Assembly (NCBI RefSeq): GCF_036010485.1
Contig: NZ_CP108568.1
Coordinates: 806,001-870,000, forward strand
From: Streptomyces sp. NBC_01198
Lineage (GTDB): Bacteria > Actinomycetota > Actinomycetes > Streptomycetales > Streptomycetaceae
Length of the DNA stretch: 64,000 bases
Direction: 5' to 3'
The notes under the pieces were generated by a model. That model ran no database searches. It was not told where the DNA came from and saw only the letters and a list, made by a program, of their open reading frames with translations. Shown in pieces: positions 18,178-27,010 of this stretch (the first letter of the stretch is position 1; every line of letters begins with the position of its first letter). The position numbers and the translations under genes were made by a program.

Positions 18178-18872
18178 GAGGTCAGCCGTTCGACGTAGAG
18201 CGGTGTCACCCTGCCGTCGCGGACGACGGCTTCGCGTTTCGCGTAGGCGGCCACCCGCGGCTCGTGGGTGACCAGGACGACGGTGGTGCCTTCGGCACGG
18301 ACGGACTCGACCAGCAGGTCCATCACGTGCTCGCCGGTCAGCGAGTCCAACGACCCGGTCGGCTCGTCGGCGAAGAGCACCCTGGGGCGGGAGGCCAGCG
18401 CGCGGGCCAGGGCGACCCGCTGTGCCTGCCCGCCGGACAGTTCACCGGACCTGCGTCCTTCCAGGCCGTCCAGGCCGAGCCGCCCGAACCACGACCGCGC
18501 CTCGGCCATCGCGCTCGCCCTGCGGGACTTGGCCAGCAGCAGCGGGAGGGCGACGTTCTCCTCGGCGGTCAGCTCGGGGACGAGCTGGCCGAACTGGAAG
18601 ACGAAGCCGAAGCGGTCCCGGCGCAGCGCGCTGCGTTCGGGCTCGCCCCGGGTGTCCAGGCGGCTGCCGTCGAACCAGATCTCGCCCTCGTCCGGCACGA
18701 GGATCCCCGCGAGGCAGTGCAGCAGCGTGGACTTGCCGGAGCCGCTGGGCCCGGTGACCGCGAGGATCTCCCCGGCGCGCACGCAGAGGGTCGCGCCCTG
18801 GAGCGCGGGAGTCTGCCCGAACGACAGCACGGCGCCTCGCGCCTCCACCAGGAAGCCGTCCTCGGGGCTCAT
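18174..18872 (-). CDS. ABC transporter ATP-binding protein (LolD/MacB type)
   Basis: A 232-residue ATPase: Walker A GPSGSGKST, Q-loop in FQFGQLVPE, signature LSGGQAQRVALARAL, Walker B VLFADEPTGSLD and the switch His in VTHEP. It energises the FtsX-type permease encoded next. The ATG at 18872 overlaps the PadR stop by 4 bp (ATGA), giving a tightly coupled regulator-ATPase-permease operon. The in-frame extension upstream of 18872 lies inside the PadR gene and is not used here. Confidence 0.93.
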   Translation of the reverse strand: MSPEDGFLVEARGAVLSFGQTPALQGATLCVRAGEILAVTGPSGSGKSTLLHCLAGILVPDEGEIWFDGSRLDTRGEPERSALRRDRFGFVFQFGQLVPELTAEENVALPLLLAKSRRASAMAEARSWFGRLGLDGLEGRRSGELSGGQAQRVALARALASRPRVLFADEPTGSLDSLTGEHVMDLLVESVRAEGTTVVLVTHEPRVAAYAKREAVVRDGRVTPLYVERLTS

Positions 18873-19393
18873 CCCCGCACCTCCGTCGTCAGGGCGGCGA
18901 GCCGCGCCACGGTCAGGTCCATCCACCGCAGGTCGGCCTCCAGGTGGAAGACGCCGTGATCGGCGAGCAGCGAGTCGATCGTGCCCCCGCTCCTGCGTAC
19001 TTCGGTCAGCTCGCGCATCCGCTCCATGTGGGAGCTGCGCTGGATGTCCAGGTACACACGGGGGTCCCGGTCCAGCAGCACCGCCAGCACGACCTTGGTG
19101 AACAGCACTGCCTGCAGGTGCGGTTCACCGGCGACCGGCTCGGTCAGCCAGGCCTCGACCTGGGTGACCCCCAGCTCGGTGATCACGTAGCGCTTGCGGT
19201 CCGGCCCCGCGCCTGGCTCGGTCCCGCCGACCTCGACCTTCCCGTCGCGGGCGAGGCGCGCCAGGGTCGAGTAGACCTGCCCGGCGGGCAGCGGCTTGCC
19301 GCGGCTGAAGTAGGCGTCGTAGTCGCGCTTGAGGTCGTAGCCATGGCTCGATTCCCGCTCGAGGAGGCCGAGGAGCGCCAGAGGAACAGTCAT
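18869..19393 (-). CDS. PadR-family repressor of the downstream ABC operon
   Basis: A 174-residue PadR regulator with the N-terminal winged helix (LALLGLLERESSHGYDLKRD, about 5-24) and the long C-terminal dimerisation helices of the PadR-s2 type. Members repress an adjacent transporter until a drug or metabolite binds. The ATG at 19393 has no Shine-Dalgarno; TAGATA ends 7 nt before it, preceded 18 bp upstream by TTGACG. The mRNA should therefore be leaderless, and the promoter overlaps two tandem repeats that look like the operator. Confidence 0.9.
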   Translation of the reverse strand: MTVPLALLGLLERESSHGYDLKRDYDAYFSRGKPLPAGQVYSTLARLARDGKVEVGGTEPGAGPDRKRYVITELGVTQVEAWLTEPVAGEPHLQAVLFTKVVLAVLLDRDPRVYLDIQRSSHMERMRELTEVRRSGGTIDSLLADHGVFHLEADLRWMDLTVARLAALTTEVRG

Positions 19394-19430
19394 AACTCAG
19401 TATCTACACTCAGTATCTACTCGACGTCAA
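19394..19430 (-). promoter_or_regulatory. Leaderless PadR promoter with tandem 13-bp operator repeats
   Basis: Plus-strand ACTCAGTATCTAC occurs twice, back to back, at 19395-19407 and 19408-19420. On the minus strand TTGACG (19430-19425) and TAGATA (19406-19401) are separated by 18 bp, and the start codon begins 7 nt after the -10. The repeats cover the -10 and the spacer, so a bound PadR protein would block RNA polymerase. Confidence 0.75.
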
Positions 19431-19500
19431 CAGCTCCGGCCCGCAAGCCGGTTGGCCCCCGGTCCGCAGGTGCCGTCGCGGGCACGCGTTGCCGCAGCAC

Positions 19501-19550
19501 GCAGCAGGGGCCCCTGGCCGGCGGTGACGCCGGCCAGGGGCCCCTGCTGC
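19501..19550. terminator. Perfect 23-bp inverted repeat terminator
   Basis: Arms 19501-19523 and 19528-19550 are exact reverse complements around a GTGA loop. The hairpin lies 12 bp past the stop of the YncE-phosphoesterase gene (19562, minus strand). Confidence 0.8.
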
Positions 19551-19561
19551 GGTCGGGCTGG

Positions 19562-22315
19562 TCAGTCGTCGTTCTCCGACGACGGGATGTAGGCGCCGGG
19601 CACGTCGTTCGGCGCGTAGATCCTGGTCTCGCCGGGGTAGGGCACGGCCCAGTTGTGCGTCTGATACCAGGTCAGGTGGTTCATCTGCGCGGGGTTGGCG
19701 TAGTCGGGGACGGCGGTGGGCCCGGTGAGTCGCTGCTGCGACTTCCAGGTGGTCCACTTCGCCGCGACGTCCGCGGCGGCCGCCGGCACCTTCGTCGCGG
19801 GTACAGCCGCCGCGGCCGGGTCCTGCGGTGCGGGGGTGTCCAGGCCGCAGGAGGGCGGGGCGGACACGCCGTCGGTCAGCGAGGTCCGGTTGGCCAGCGC
19901 GTTGAAGGGCTTGAGGTCGGCCTTCTTGGTGAACGCCCCGGCCATCGGGGTGGCCGCGCTGTCCTTCTGGTTCATCGGCTGGATACCGAGGATCTGCTCG
20001 ATGGTGCGGATCATGGTGATCTGCGAGTAGTAGTGGTCGTCGACCGCGCCGCGCTGGGCGTAGGGGCTGATGATCTGGATCGGCGCACGGTGGCCGTCGA
20101 CGTGGTCAAGACCCGCCTGGGAGTCGTCCTCGACGACGAAGATCGCGGAGTCCTTCCAGTACGAGCTGTGCGAGATCTCGTCGACCATCTTGCCGACCGC
20201 GAGGTCGTTGTCCGCGACCTGCGCGGTTGGGCTCGCCGGACCGCCGGTGTGATCGCTGGAGAGCCAGAACATGTTCAGGTTCGCCGGCCCGTTCTTCTCG
20301 AAGTCCTGCTTCCAGATCTGCTCCCGGTAGACGTCCGGGACGCTGGTGTCGAACTTCGGGAAGCCGGGCACCGACACGTCGTTGAGCGACGGGATCGGCG
20401 AGGAGGAGTCCAGTGGGTAGGCCGTGCCCTGGCCGGTCGCCTCCATGTTCTTCGCGTCGCAGTACAGGTTCTGCCAGCTCGCGTCCGCGGGCTTGGTGAG
20501 GAACTGCTGGAACTCACCGAAGTCCCGCACGGTCTTGCCCGCGGCCTGCGCACCGGTCCACAGGAAGCCGCTCTTCTGGTGGCCCAGGGCGTCGTCCTCG
20601 GTGTCGTAACTGCGCAGGTACTCGCCGGCCGAGGATTCGGTGTACTCCGGATTGTCGGCCTGCATCAGCCAGTTGTGGCCCTCGGCGGAGTTGGTGCCGA
20701 TGTCGTAGGTGTTGTCGTACAGGCCGAACTGCTCGGCCAGCGCGTGCTGGTTCGGCGTGACGTTCTCGCCGAACTGCGTGAGCGTGGGGTCGCCGTTGCC
20801 CTGCGGGAGGTCGCCGAGTACCTGGTCGTAGGTGCGGTTCTCCTTGACGATCAGGAAGACGTGCTTGATCGTCGACGGGTCGCCGAGCCGTACCGGCACC
20901 GGCACCGGCTTCGCCTTGCTCTTGCCCTTGGCCTCCTTGACCGAGCCGTCGGTCCAGCCGTTCTGCTTGAAGACCTTGTCCGTCTCGGACTTGACCGTCC
21001 TGTCGCTGGGCAGGGTGAACTGCTGCAGGCTGGAGGTCGTGTCGTGGGTGCCGTGCCCGGCGCCGGTGGCCGGGCGGCGGGCGTCGACACCCCGGGTGTT
21101 GGAGACGACCACCTGCTTGCCGACCGTGGTGATCTCGGCCGGGAAGTAGTCGGTCGGCAGCAGGCCGACGTAACTGACCGGCTCCTGGGGTGTCGTGTAG
21201 CGGTAGACCGCGACCGCGTTGGCGCGGCCGAGGGTCACCAGCAGGTGACCGTCGTCGGTGAGGGTCACCGCGTTCGGCTCGTAGCCCACCGTCGCCTCGG
21301 GCCACGGCCGGGTGGCGATGGTCTGCACGACCTTGTCGTTCGCGGTCTTGATCACCGACACGTCGTTGGTGGCGGTGTTGGTGACGAACACCGCGCCCTT
21401 GGTGACGTACAGGGCGGTGGGATGCAGGCCGACGTCGATGCTCGTCGGGGCGGCCGCCGGCTTGGCCAGGTTGATGACGCTGACCGTGCCGGTGGTGGTG
21501 GCGCCGGTCACCGGGTCAGCCGGCACCTGGGTGTTGTAGGAGTTGATGGTGGTCTCGCCGGGCCTGGCGGGACGCCCGCCCTCGTTGCTGACGTAGAGCT
21601 TGTCGCCGACCCTGACGATGCCGCGCGGGGCGTTGCCCACGGTCCAGCTCTGCTGGACCGTCCCGGTCGACGTGTTGATGGCGACCACCCGGTTCTGGCC
21701 GTTGACCGCCGCGTAGACAGTGGCGCCGTCGGCCGAGAACACCGCGCCGGCCACCAGGGCGTGCTTGGCGCCGTCAGCCGGGATCGGGACGGTCACCGGG
21801 CTGGTGAGCGTGCCGTCCGCGGCGACGGTGAACTTGGTGTAGCCGTCGGTCTGCCCCAGCCAGAGCTGTGTGCCGTCGGGCGAGTAGGTCGGGCCCTCCT
21901 GCCCGACGGCGGCGCTCTTGATGCGCAGGGTGTCAGCCGCGTTCGTGCCGATCTTCTGCTTCACCTGGCCGGTCTTGAGGTCCATGATGACCAGCGCGGC
22001 GTCACCGTCGGTGACCGCGGCCGCGAGCGTGCTGCCGTCCGGGCTGACAGTGGAGGACATGATCTTGCCGTCGTTGATGACCGTGCGGCTGCCGTACGGG
22101 TCGATGTACTGGTCGTCTGAGACGACCTGGCCCTTGGGGGTGACCTGGCCGACCTGCTGGGTGCCGAACTGCTGCGTCGAGGCGACGGCGGTGCCTGTGA
22201 CGCCGAGGGCGACCGTGATACATGCCGTGACCAGTGCGCTCCGGCGGCCGACGCGTCGGCCGAGAAGGCTGATCTGCGCCTTCTCGCTGCTCCGGCGCTG
22301 CCGTGTTACCTGCAT
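19562..22315 (-). CDS. Secreted YncE-type propeller / phosphoesterase fusion
   Basis: A 917-residue exported protein. Residues about 1-45 form an Arg-rich signal peptide ending near AVAS. The next 400 residues contain repeated strands such as VAINTSTGTVQQSWTVG and VSVIKTANDKVVQTI, a YncE/NHL-like beta propeller. From about residue 500, VFLIVKENRTYDQVLGD opens a phosphoesterase domain (acid phosphatase / phospholipase C superfamily), with FVVEDDSQAGLDHVDGHR further on. The substrate is unknown. The ATG at 22315 lies 4 bp after the permease stop, so it is third in an ABC operon. A strong hairpin follows. Confidence 0.88.
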   Translation of the reverse strand: MQVTRQRRSSEKAQISLLGRRVGRRSALVTACITVALGVTGTAVASTQQFGTQQVGQVTPKGQVVSDDQYIDPYGSRTVINDGKIMSSTVSPDGSTLAAAVTDGDAALVIMDLKTGQVKQKIGTNAADTLRIKSAAVGQEGPTYSPDGTQLWLGQTDGYTKFTVAADGTLTSPVTVPIPADGAKHALVAGAVFSADGATVYAAVNGQNRVVAINTSTGTVQQSWTVGNAPRGIVRVGDKLYVSNEGGRPARPGETTINSYNTQVPADPVTGATTTGTVSVINLAKPAAAPTSIDVGLHPTALYVTKGAVFVTNTATNDVSVIKTANDKVVQTIATRPWPEATVGYEPNAVTLTDDGHLLVTLGRANAVAVYRYTTPQEPVSYVGLLPTDYFPAEITTVGKQVVVSNTRGVDARRPATGAGHGTHDTTSSLQQFTLPSDRTVKSETDKVFKQNGWTDGSVKEAKGKSKAKPVPVPVRLGDPSTIKHVFLIVKENRTYDQVLGDLPQGNGDPTLTQFGENVTPNQHALAEQFGLYDNTYDIGTNSAEGHNWLMQADNPEYTESSAGEYLRSYDTEDDALGHQKSGFLWTGAQAAGKTVRDFGEFQQFLTKPADASWQNLYCDAKNMEATGQGTAYPLDSSSPIPSLNDVSVPGFPKFDTSVPDVYREQIWKQDFEKNGPANLNMFWLSSDHTGGPASPTAQVADNDLAVGKMVDEISHSSYWKDSAIFVVEDDSQAGLDHVDGHRAPIQIISPYAQRGAVDDHYYSQITMIRTIEQILGIQPMNQKDSAATPMAGAFTKKADLKPFNALANRTSLTDGVSAPPSCGLDTPAPQDPAAAAVPATKVPAAAADVAAKWTTWKSQQRLTGPTAVPDYANPAQMNHLTWYQTHNWAVPYPGETRIYAPNDVPGAYIPSSENDD

Positions 22316-22319
22316 TGCG

Positions 22320-23693
22320 TTATCCCTTCGGGGAGGTGTGGAGCAGCTCGACGTTCCCGTCGAACTGCCACAGCGGATTGGGTGCGTCGCCATGGGAGGT
22401 GTGCACCAGGAAGTAGCCGTTGACTTCCTTCGGTCCGTCACCGTCGGCGACGTACCGCCCGTCCGCGGTGATGTCGAGCTGGTAGACGGCCGTCCCCGCG
22501 GCCTGCACGCCGGGGAGGTGCCAGGTGACGACGCAGCGCCAGTCGTTGCCCGCTCCCTCGTCCGCGGTCCGGTCGCCGCCCTTGTCGCACGCGGCGGACA
22601 CCCGGAGCTGCTCCTCGGCGACGGCGGGGCGGTTCAGTTCGTCGGTCTGCATCCGGTACAGGTGCGCGAACGCCGTGGCGAGCGACCGCTGGACCTTCGG
22701 CTGGTCGATGCCTGACCCCATCGACGGGGTCGCCAGCCCGACCACCGCGACGGTGGCGCCGGCCAGCACGGCCAGCGGCAGGAATCCGGCCGTGACCGCG
22801 CGGCGGCCCGAGGTGTCCTGGGTCAGGTTGGTGAAGTCGCGCCGCAGGAACAGCAGATACGCGATCGCCGTCGCCACCAGGGCCCACACCAGGCTGACCG
22901 CGATGCCGATCAGCAGCGGCCCGGCCTGCTGCGGGCCGGTGAACAGACCGTTCCAGGCGATGAAGGCGTAGCCGGGCAGTGCCATGCGGACCGCGACGGG
23001 CAGCGGCAGCATCTGGGCGAGCTGCATCACCAGCGCGGCCAGCACGGGGAGCAGCAGGCCCATCGGTGAGCGTCCGAGCGCGACCGAGCCGATCAGTCCG
23101 ATCCCGGCCAGCGCCAGCGTCGGGGCGATGACGCACGCCCAGGCGAGGAACACCTCGGCGGCGGCGTGCGAGGACGACAGCAGGTGGCCGTCGAGTCCGA
23201 CCAGCGGCCGGTTGCCGACCGCGAGCAGCCCGCCGACCGCGCCGGAGGCAGCCAGGCCCACCAGCATCGACAGGATCACGGTGAGGCTCGCGAGACCCTT
23301 CGCCGCGAAGATCCGCCGCGGCGAGCGGACCGCCACCAGCAGGTGGCGCCACGTGCCGAGCCGGTCCTCGGCGGCGAAGACGTCGCCGGCGACCACCGAG
23401 GTCAGCAGCGGCAGCGCCCACGTGCCGGAGAATCCGAGCACCACCAGCGGCCCCGCCCAGCCGGTGGCGTGCATCCACCGGCCGAAGAGGGTGTCGGTGG
23501 GCAGCGTGCTCTGCTGGCTGACCGCGGCCACGAAGAGCGCCGGCGCGATCCAGCAGGCCAGGACCAGCAGCCGGATCCGCCATTGCGACATCAGCTTGAC
23601 CAGCTCGAAGCGGTAGCAGCGGGCGACCGAGACGGGGTGGGCCCGCGGGGCAACGCTGTTGCCGGCCAGGGGCGCGGTTTCGGTGGCAGTCAT
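22320..23693 (-). CDS. ABC-2-type permease with extracytoplasmic C-terminal domain
   Basis: A 457-residue membrane protein. After a cytosolic start there are six or more TM helices characteristic of ABC-2 permeases, then a last helix near 330 followed by about 120 residues outside the membrane. That tail contains CDKGGDRT and WRCVVTWHLPG, whose two Cys could form a disulfide, plus a beta-rich segment. Such a tail is unusual for an exporter permease. The ATG overlaps the ATPase stop by 4 bp, and the next gene begins 4 bp downstream. Confidence 0.85.
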   Translation of the reverse strand: MTATETAPLAGNSVAPRAHPVSVARCYRFELVKLMSQWRIRLLVLACWIAPALFVAAVSQQSTLPTDTLFGRWMHATGWAGPLVVLGFSGTWALPLLTSVVAGDVFAAEDRLGTWRHLLVAVRSPRRIFAAKGLASLTVILSMLVGLAASGAVGGLLAVGNRPLVGLDGHLLSSSHAAAEVFLAWACVIAPTLALAGIGLIGSVALGRSPMGLLLPVLAALVMQLAQMLPLPVAVRMALPGYAFIAWNGLFTGPQQAGPLLIGIAVSLVWALVATAIAYLLFLRRDFTNLTQDTSGRRAVTAGFLPLAVLAGATVAVVGLATPSMGSGIDQPKVQRSLATAFAHLYRMQTDELNRPAVAEEQLRVSAACDKGGDRTADEGAGNDWRCVVTWHLPGVQAAGTAVYQLDITADGRYVADGDGPKEVNGYFLVHTSHGDAPNPLWQFDGNVELLHTSPKG

Positions 23694-24631
23694 CGGGCGG
23701 TCTCCTGCTGTTCGGTCAGGGCGACGAAGGCGGCCTCCAACGGCGAGACGACCGGGGCGAGTTCGCGTACCGCGATGCCGTCGCGCACCAGGCCGGACAC
23801 CAGCGCGTCCAGGGCGGGCGTCAGGGCCCGGACGACGAGTGCCTCGGCGCCGCGCCACTCCACGGCCTCCTCGACGACGCGGACCCCGTCGGCGGCCGCG
23901 GCCAGCCGGTGCGCGGCCCGCGGGTCGGACGTGAGGATGCGGTAGTCGAGTTCACGGTTCTCGGCGGCCAGCTTGCCCAGCGGGCCCGAGAAGACGACCC
24001 GGCCGCCGGCCAGGATGGTGACCTCGGAGCACAGCGCTTCCAGGTCGTCCATGCGGTGGCTGGAGAGGACCACGCTGGTGCCTTCGGCGGCGAGCCGGGT
24101 CAGGACACCGTGCACGTGCTTCTTGCCCGCCGGGTCCAGGCCGTTGGACGGCTCGTCGAGCACGAGCAGCCGTGGCGCGGCGAGCAGGGCGGCGGCCAGG
24201 CCGAGCCGCTGGCGCATGCCGAGCGAGAAGCCGCGCAGCCGGTCGTCGGCGACATCGGTCAGGCCCACCTCGGCCAGGGCGTCGGCGATCGCCGAGGTCG
24301 CCGGTCCGTCGCCGCGCAGCGCGGCGAGCGCGGCCAGATTCTGCCGGGCGGTCAGCGAGGGGTACAGGCCCGGCCCGTCCACGAAGCCGGCGACACCGTC
24401 GGGGGCGGCGAGCGCCCGGCCGACCGGCGTGCCGAGGATCTCCAGCTCACCGCTGTCGGCCACGGCCAGCCCGAGCAGCAGCCCGAGCAGCGTCGTCTTG
24501 CCCGCGCCGTTCGGTCCGGCCAGACCATGGATCTGACCTCGCGCCAGGTCGAGATCGATGCCGTCCAGCGCGACGACATCGCCGAAGTATCTGGTGATTC
24601 CGCGAGCCCTGACCGCGAGGCGAGTATCCAT
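23690..24631 (-). CDS. ABC transporter ATP-binding protein
   Basis: A 313-residue ATPase of the ABC-2/drug-export type: Walker A GPNGAGKTT, signature FSLGMRQRLGLAAAL, Walker B LLVLDEPSNGLDP and switch His in SSHRMDD, followed by the usual C-terminal accessory region of about 90 residues. It pairs with the permease at 22320-23693. The ATG at 24631 has AAGAAGGG upstream. The frame remains open far upstream, but that part is antisense to the carboxylesterase gene and is not coding. Confidence 0.9.
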   Translation of the reverse strand: MDTRLAVRARGITRYFGDVVALDGIDLDLARGQIHGLAGPNGAGKTTLLGLLLGLAVADSGELEILGTPVGRALAAPDGVAGFVDGPGLYPSLTARQNLAALAALRGDGPATSAIADALAEVGLTDVADDRLRGFSLGMRQRLGLAAALLAAPRLLVLDEPSNGLDPAGKKHVHGVLTRLAAEGTSVVLSSHRMDDLEALCSEVTILAGGRVVFSGPLGKLAAENRELDYRILTSDPRAAHRLAAAADGVRVVEEAVEWRGAEALVVRALTPALDALVSGLVRDGIAVRELAPVVSPLEAAFVALTEQQETAR

Positions 24632-24650
24632 AGAACCCTTCTTCCAAGAC

Positions 24651-24665
24651 CTACAAAGACTGTAG
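24651..24665. promoter_or_regulatory. 15-bp inverted repeat upstream of the ABC operon
   Basis: CTACA-AAGAC-TGTAG lies 20 bp upstream of the ATPase start in an AT-richer patch. Its position fits an operator or promoter element; no adjacent regulator gene is present. Confidence 0.4.
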
Positions 24666-24895
24666 GGAGCACGTATGAGGCAGGTGTGGAAGGTGAGTTG
24701 AACGTTCGCCGAACAGCAGACAACCGCCGCTGGTGGCGGCGGGGCCCTCTCGCGACCGGCCCCCGCGTGGCGCACTGCCGCCGCAGGCCGATCAGGCCGT
24801 AAACCATTGGCGGCATCCGAGCGGAACGGATGATCCTGTAGGCCCGGGGCGCGGTGGCTGCCCCCCTCCTGCTTGACGTGAGAGGACGTGGTGAC

Positions 24896-26449
24896 GTGAC
24901 CGCTGCCGAGTCCGGGCCGTCCGGGTCCCGGCCCGAAGTCCGCTCGGCGGCCGGGTGGCTGCGCGGCAGCCGGGAGGCGGGTGTGGCGGTCTTCCGCGGG
25001 ATCCCGTTCGCCGAACCCCCGGTCGGCACGCTGCGCTTTGCCGCGCCGCGAGCCATACCGGCCTGGAGCGGGGTGCGGGACGCCCTCGCGTACGGTCCGC
25101 CGCCCCCGCAGGGCGGCCACTTCGGCATGGCGGCGCGGTCGCAGCACGTGGGCGACGGCTGGCTGACCGCCAACGTGTGGTCGCCGGAGCCCGACCCGGC
25201 AGCGGGACTGCCGGTGATGGTGTGGATCCAGGGCGGCGCCTACGTGATCGGGATGTCGGGCCTGCCGGAGTACGACGGCGGCCGGCTCGCGCGAGAAGGT
25301 GGCGTGGTGGTCGTGACCTTCAACTACCGCGTGGGGATCGAGGGCTTCGCGCAGATCGAGGGGGCGCCCGCCAACAGGGGTCTGCTCGACCAGGTCGCGG
25401 CTCTGGAGTGGGTCCGCGACAACGCCCGGGCTTTCGGCGGCGACCCCGACCGGGTCACGGTCTTCGGCCAGTCGGCGGGCGGGGGGTCGATCGCCGCCCT
25501 GCTGGCGATGAGCCGCGCGGCAGGTCTGTTTCGCCGGGCCGTCGTGCAGAGCATGCCGGGCACGTTCTTCTCGCCGGAGCTCGCCGCGGACATCGCTGCG
25601 GCCTGCGCCGCCGAGCTCGGACTGCGGCCCACGGTGGCCGACCTGTCCGGCGTCGCCCCTGACCGGCTGTCCTCCGCCGCCGACGCGGTGGGCGCCGCCA
25701 TGGACCAGCGGGTGCGACGGTGGGGCCTGCCCGCGCACCGGGCGATCCCCTTCTCGCCCGTCGTCGACGGGGAGGTTCTGACCGACACACCCTGGCGTGC
25801 CCTCGCTGGCGGGGCCTGCCGCGGTGTCGAGCTTCTCGTCGGCCATACTCGCGACGAGCAGCGGCTGTTCACCGCCGTCAGCGGTCTGCTCGGCGAGGTG
25901 ACCGACAAGCAGGCCGCCGACGCCCTGCGCGTCTTCGCACCCGGCCCGGACGGCGCCCGCCGCTACCGCGATGCCTTCCCGGCGGCAAGTCCGGACGAGC
26001 TCTACGATCTGGTGCACTCCGACTGGCTGTTCCGGATGCCCTCGCTCCACCTCGCCGAGGCGCAGACGGCTGCCGGCGCCCGCGCGCATGTCTACGAGCT
26101 CGCCTGGCCGGCCCCGGGCATGGGCGGTGCTTTGGGGGCCTGCCACGGCCTCGACGTGCCGCTCGTCTTCGGCAACCTGGACCGCGGGCAGCCCGCCGCG
26201 CTCATCGGCGGCGCGCCCTCTCCGGAAGCGGAGGCGCTGTCCGCCCGGATGCGCGCCGCATGGGTGTCCTTCGCCGGACGCGGCGACCCCGGCTGGCCCG
26301 CGTACGACACCGAGCGGCGCCTCGTCCAGCGCTTCAGCAGCCGGACGGGGGTCGTCCCGTACCCGGAGGAGTCCGCCCGCCTGATCTGGCGGAGACATAC
26401 TTTCCCCGCGCTGCCGCTGATCGACCGGACAGGAGAGCCGACGACGTGA
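24896..26449 (+). CDS. Type-B carboxylesterase (alpha/beta hydrolase)
   Basis: A 517-residue esterase of the carboxylesterase/para-nitrobenzyl esterase family. The oxyanion loop is in WIQGGAYVIG, the nucleophile elbow is GQSAGGGS (Ser near 190), and a late CHGLDVPLVFG supplies the catalytic His. A catalytic Glu/Asp around residue 320 is likely. It hydrolyses ester bonds of an unidentified substrate and shows no signal peptide, so it is cytosolic. The GTG at 24896 has AGAGGA 9 nt upstream. Its stop overlaps the VOC gene start. Confidence 0.88.
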   Translation: MTAAESGPSGSRPEVRSAAGWLRGSREAGVAVFRGIPFAEPPVGTLRFAAPRAIPAWSGVRDALAYGPPPPQGGHFGMAARSQHVGDGWLTANVWSPEPDPAAGLPVMVWIQGGAYVIGMSGLPEYDGGRLAREGGVVVVTFNYRVGIEGFAQIEGAPANRGLLDQVAALEWVRDNARAFGGDPDRVTVFGQSAGGGSIAALLAMSRAAGLFRRAVVQSMPGTFFSPELAADIAAACAAELGLRPTVADLSGVAPDRLSSAADAVGAAMDQRVRRWGLPAHRAIPFSPVVDGEVLTDTPWRALAGGACRGVELLVGHTRDEQRLFTAVSGLLGEVTDKQAADALRVFAPGPDGARRYRDAFPAASPDELYDLVHSDWLFRMPSLHLAEAQTAAGARAHVYELAWPAPGMGGALGACHGLDVPLVFGNLDRGQPAALIGGAPSPEAEALSARMRAAWVSFAGRGDPGWPAYDTERRLVQRFSSRTGVVPYPEESARLIWRRHTFPALPLIDRTGEPTT

Positions 26450-26799
26450 CGAACCGCTGGATCGGAGTGACCGTCGACTGCGTCGACGTGGAGCGGGTGG
26501 CGGGATTCTGGAGCGTGCTACTGGACCGCCCGGCCCTGCCGTCCCGCCCTGGCTGGGTCTACCTCGGCCGTCCGGGCGACGCGCAGCCGCGCCTCACCTT
26601 CCAGCCCGTCAGCGAGCCGAAGCAGGCCAAGGTGCGCCTGCACCTCGACGTCGCGGTGGACGACATCGCCCAGGGCATCGCCCAGGTCACCGCCCTCGGT
26701 GGACAGTTCAGCGGCGAACGGCACGACTACGACGAAGGCGTCGTCGTCGTGATGACCGATCCCGAAGGACACGAATTCTGCCTGGTCCAGTTCTACTGA
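26446..26799 (+). CDS. VOC (glyoxalase/bleomycin-resistance) family protein
   Basis: A 117-residue single VOC module: an opening strand TVDCVDVERVAGFWSVLL, a central LHLDVAVDD and a terminal TDPEGHEFCLVQFY, all typical of this fold. Members chelate a metal for dioxygenase or isomerase chemistry or bind antibiotics; the role here is unknown. The GTG at 26446 overlaps the esterase stop by 4 bp (GTGA) and has AGGAGA 9 nt upstream, so the two genes form an operon. Confidence 0.87.
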   Translation: MTNRWIGVTVDCVDVERVAGFWSVLLDRPALPSRPGWVYLGRPGDAQPRLTFQPVSEPKQAKVRLHLDVAVDDIAQGIAQVTALGGQFSGERHDYDEGVVVVMTDPEGHEFCLVQFY

Positions 26800-27010
26800 G
26801 CCGACCCGCGCCCGGCCGGGCGACGGTGTCCGTCGTGCTCACGCCGTGGGCAGAGGCCTCCTGCCGCGGCGAAGTCCACCGGTTCCTCCGCCGAGGGACG
26901 CGGCAGGAGAAGGGCCTGCTCCAGGTAGCGCCGCAGCAGGACCGCGTCGTGGTCGGTGCCGAGCCGGGCCAGAGCAGTCCCAGCCGTAGCCACTCCCCCG
27001 AGGGGAACGG
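26793..27010 (-). pseudogene. Possible remnant of a small cytosolic (DUF6000-like) gene
   Basis: The minus-strand frame ending at 26793 reads as about 70 coherent residues, including ATAGTALARLGTDHDAVLLR and a following LEQALLLP, which resemble my memory of the C-terminal part of DUF6000 proteins. The upstream part lies in other frames (for example KVEEYDLFWPFPSGEW), and the 27000-27170 region is AT-rich. This would be a truncated, decayed gene. The assignment is weak. Confidence 0.25.

Noticed and set aside
18944-22120. Very long plus-strand open frame (over 1000 codons)
   Set aside because: It is antisense to the YncE-phosphoesterase gene. Its Val/Gly/Arg/Asp-rich repetitive translation is a GC-bias artefact with no recognisable fold.
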